The notes under the pieces were generated by a model. The model was not told the origin of the DNA and searched no databases. It was given only the letters and a program-made list of their open reading frames with translations. A program made the translations under genes and the position numbers. From contig JAJTWR010000269.1 of assembly GCA_021613335.1 (NCBI GenBank), positions 957,001 to 1,021,000 of the forward strand: a DNA stretch of 64,000 nucleotides. Direction: 5' to 3'. Source of the stretch: Whitmania pigra (lineage: Eukaryota > Annelida > Clitellata > Hirudinida > Haemopidae). Positions 61,723 to 64,000 of this stretch are shown piece after piece. Every line of letters begins with the position of its first letter. The first letter of the stretch is position 1.

Positions 61723-63273
61723 GTGACAGATTGTAATGTGGATGACAGAATTCTACACTATTTATATGCACATTAGTTTTCTGAAAGTTGTAATTCTGAT
61801 AGCTCTTGTCCTTGAAATATATTCTTTGTTAAATTACTTCTCGTTGCTGATTCTTCTCCTCCTACTCCTTGCTTGTGGTGTCATCCAGTGCATCGATGGT
61901 ACAGAAACTTGATTGAAACGTTCCACACTGACCTCTATGGAGTCTCTTTTTTTAATTTTTTTAATTTTTGTGTAAATACGTTTGAACGGTATCGCTATGA
62001 ACTATAAAGGTGAGACGAAGGTGATTGCGTGAATGATGCGTTAATGCACCGTGCATGAGAGTGCTTTAGAGAGAGATAGAAAGAGAGACTATTATTTGTT
62101 TGCATGATCTACAACATTCAACATTTAATAACCAATTGTGAAGTCCACAATTCGACTTGGGTTCAATTTGATCTCAAACTTTTGAATTTTTGAATCTACT
62201 GCAACTGGACAAAGGAGGTTTCAGTGTAAAGGTGGACATTTATTATTCACTTCGCGATGATGAAAACGAGTTTGGCCACTCTGACGATTAATCGATCTCT
62301 GGCAATTAATCGGTCTCTGGCGATTAATCGATCGCGTGATGGGGGTTGGCTCGGCATAGCACACGTAGATCGCATGTTGCAGGTAGTAAACATAATAAGT
62401 CGGTGAACAGATTGCTGACGTCATGCCAAAGATGGCACAGAGGAGAATAAATTATGTTAATTGATCATGTTGGCATCCACCAGACGGTTGCCAGTCAACA
62501 TCGTCCCAATCGTATTTCCGTCCTGTCGTTGTTGCCGGAGTTGAATTTAGCGTCGATCTCATCCAATTTCCAAAGGTGGAGGGGAATGGAAAGACTCCAA
62601 GACTTTCTAAAGAACTCGCATCGATAATGAAATAGGAACGAATGATGAAATAGAAATGAATAATGAAGTAACGGGTGATGAATAAATCATGAGTTCCACA
62701 CAATATATGACGGCCATCGATGAGAACGTGGGTCTGTGAATTTTGGATTGAAAGCTCCAAACGGCCCAGACAATTCGAATGATTAATAAATTATGATAAT
62801 TCACTCAGCAACTAAAAAATCGTTAAGACGACGATGATGATCATTTTTATTATTATTAATATAATAAAATTAATTAATTAATTAAACGTTTCCACCTGAT
62901 TCGAACTGCTCCGACCTCAAACCAAACACAGGAACATAAAAATAAAAACATTGCAACAGAACCACGGACGCCTGTTTATTTTATTTTTATTTTTAGATAA
63001 TGAAAACGAAACAAAAAAATTAAGAACAAAGAAACTGAAACTCATCCCAAGATCTGAGTAAACATCGCTTCCGCTTCATCCTTATTACCATCATCATCAT
63101 CATTGCTTGCCTCATGAATATTAATGTAGATAATGAAGATATTAATTGCGCTAGTTGATTTGGTAAGCTGAAACGTGTGTGCTGATTGTCCACACAGCAG
63201 TGCTTACGACAACGAGCCTTCTATTGATTGCATGAAACCTCATTAACATCGGTTAAGTAATAATGATGATAAT

Positions 63274-63305
<32 letters not shown>

Positions 63306-64000
63306 TATGATAAATTTATTAACAAGGATGTGCTATTGATGATCTCTGCTTGCGGTTGGCCTAGCACATTGAGAAGGTATTTACAACTAAACATCGCCTG
63401 TAAGAACATCCATTATCGCCGGCTTAACATCTTTTCAACGATCTTCAATTAACGAACAACACACGCGCGCACACAGACACACACACACACACAAACGAAT
63501 AAATAAATAAATAAATAGATAAATATAATATTCAACATTTAATTACTTCATTAATATTATTTAACAATAATATTTAATTGTAATAATGGCAATAATTGTT
63601 GATTACATGATTGGCATGCAATGAGAGACCACGACGTATAAACTGATTACAAAGGAAACTGGTTACTAAGAAGATTAACTGATATTCACTTGTGATCATC
63701 ATCATCATTATCATCATGAGGCAACAACAGGACGTCAGTTACAATGACGAGGTCGATGATGACGACGACGACGATGGTGGTGATGATGATGATGAAAAGA
63801 CGCGCCGAAAATGTTTAGCGCCAAATGAATCTTAAGCGCAACGATAATTCAAAATCTTCCATTAGATCATCATCATCATCATCATCATCACGCAAGTATA
63901 ATAACAGGTGACAACCGCATACTAATTCAACAACAACAACAAATCATCATCGTTACTAGTTATGCACACGCTTGTTGATAGAAGTAATTGATGGCAAAAT
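61723..64000. other. 3' flank of NSD with microsatellites
   Basis: No supported gene. An AATAAA hexamer at about 62444 is a candidate polyadenylation signal for NSD or a chance match. Microsatellites: TAA near 63275-63305, AC near 63478-63493, ATC near 63700-63795 and 63865-63891. An 18-base unit of the type TCTCTGGCGATTAATCGA repeats three times near 62282-62335. Confidence 0.6.

Overview
The window is genomic DNA from an AT-rich, intron-rich invertebrate animal. Evidence: GT-AG introns from about 50 bp to several kb, an NSD-type histone methyltransferase with animal domain order, cadherin, kringle and scavenger-receptor (SRCR) domains, and Tc1/mariner, hAT, pogo-like and non-LTR remnants. 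A lophotrochozoan such as an annelid is my guess; the sequence alone does not settle the phylum.

Layout: 1-42.3 kb (minus strand) holds two tandem copies of one giant mosaic cell-surface protein gene. Copy L starts at 15845 and runs off the window at base 1. Copy R starts at 42296 and ends at 16947. I rebuilt about 57 exons of R; every junction with a usable splice pair keeps the reading frame (~4,900 codons). Domain order: signal peptide, kringle, F5/8C (discoidin), parallel-beta-helix-like repeats, SRCR-like, a second beta-helix block, EGF and laminin-type EGF, IPT/TIG, long beta-rich region, cadherin repeats, Thr/Ser stalk, C-terminal hydrophobic tail (probably a GPI signal). Each copy shows apparent lesions: L has a destroyed splice donor at 8187; R has one at 30410, plus a ~310-bp repeat inside a cadherin exon at 18.1-18.4 kb. 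Identity between the copies is mosaic, and they carry different transposon insertions.

42.3-45.1 kb is intergenic, with a ~780-bp TAA microsatellite and a short Thr/Ser/Pro-coding repeat. 45105-48914 (minus) is a nine-exon gene for a 258-residue DEK_C + SWIB chromatin protein. 48.9-53.7 kb is mostly featureless. 53679-61722 (plus) is an 18-exon NSD-family H3K36 methyltransferase gene (1,404 residues) with two PWWP domains, several PHD fingers and AWS-SET-postSET. 61.7-64 kb is 3' flank rich in microsatellites.

The two chromatin genes are in divergent orientation about 4.8 kb apart. The surface-protein pair is unrelated to them in function. Exon coordinates are hand-derived from splice consensus, phase and comparison of the two copies.
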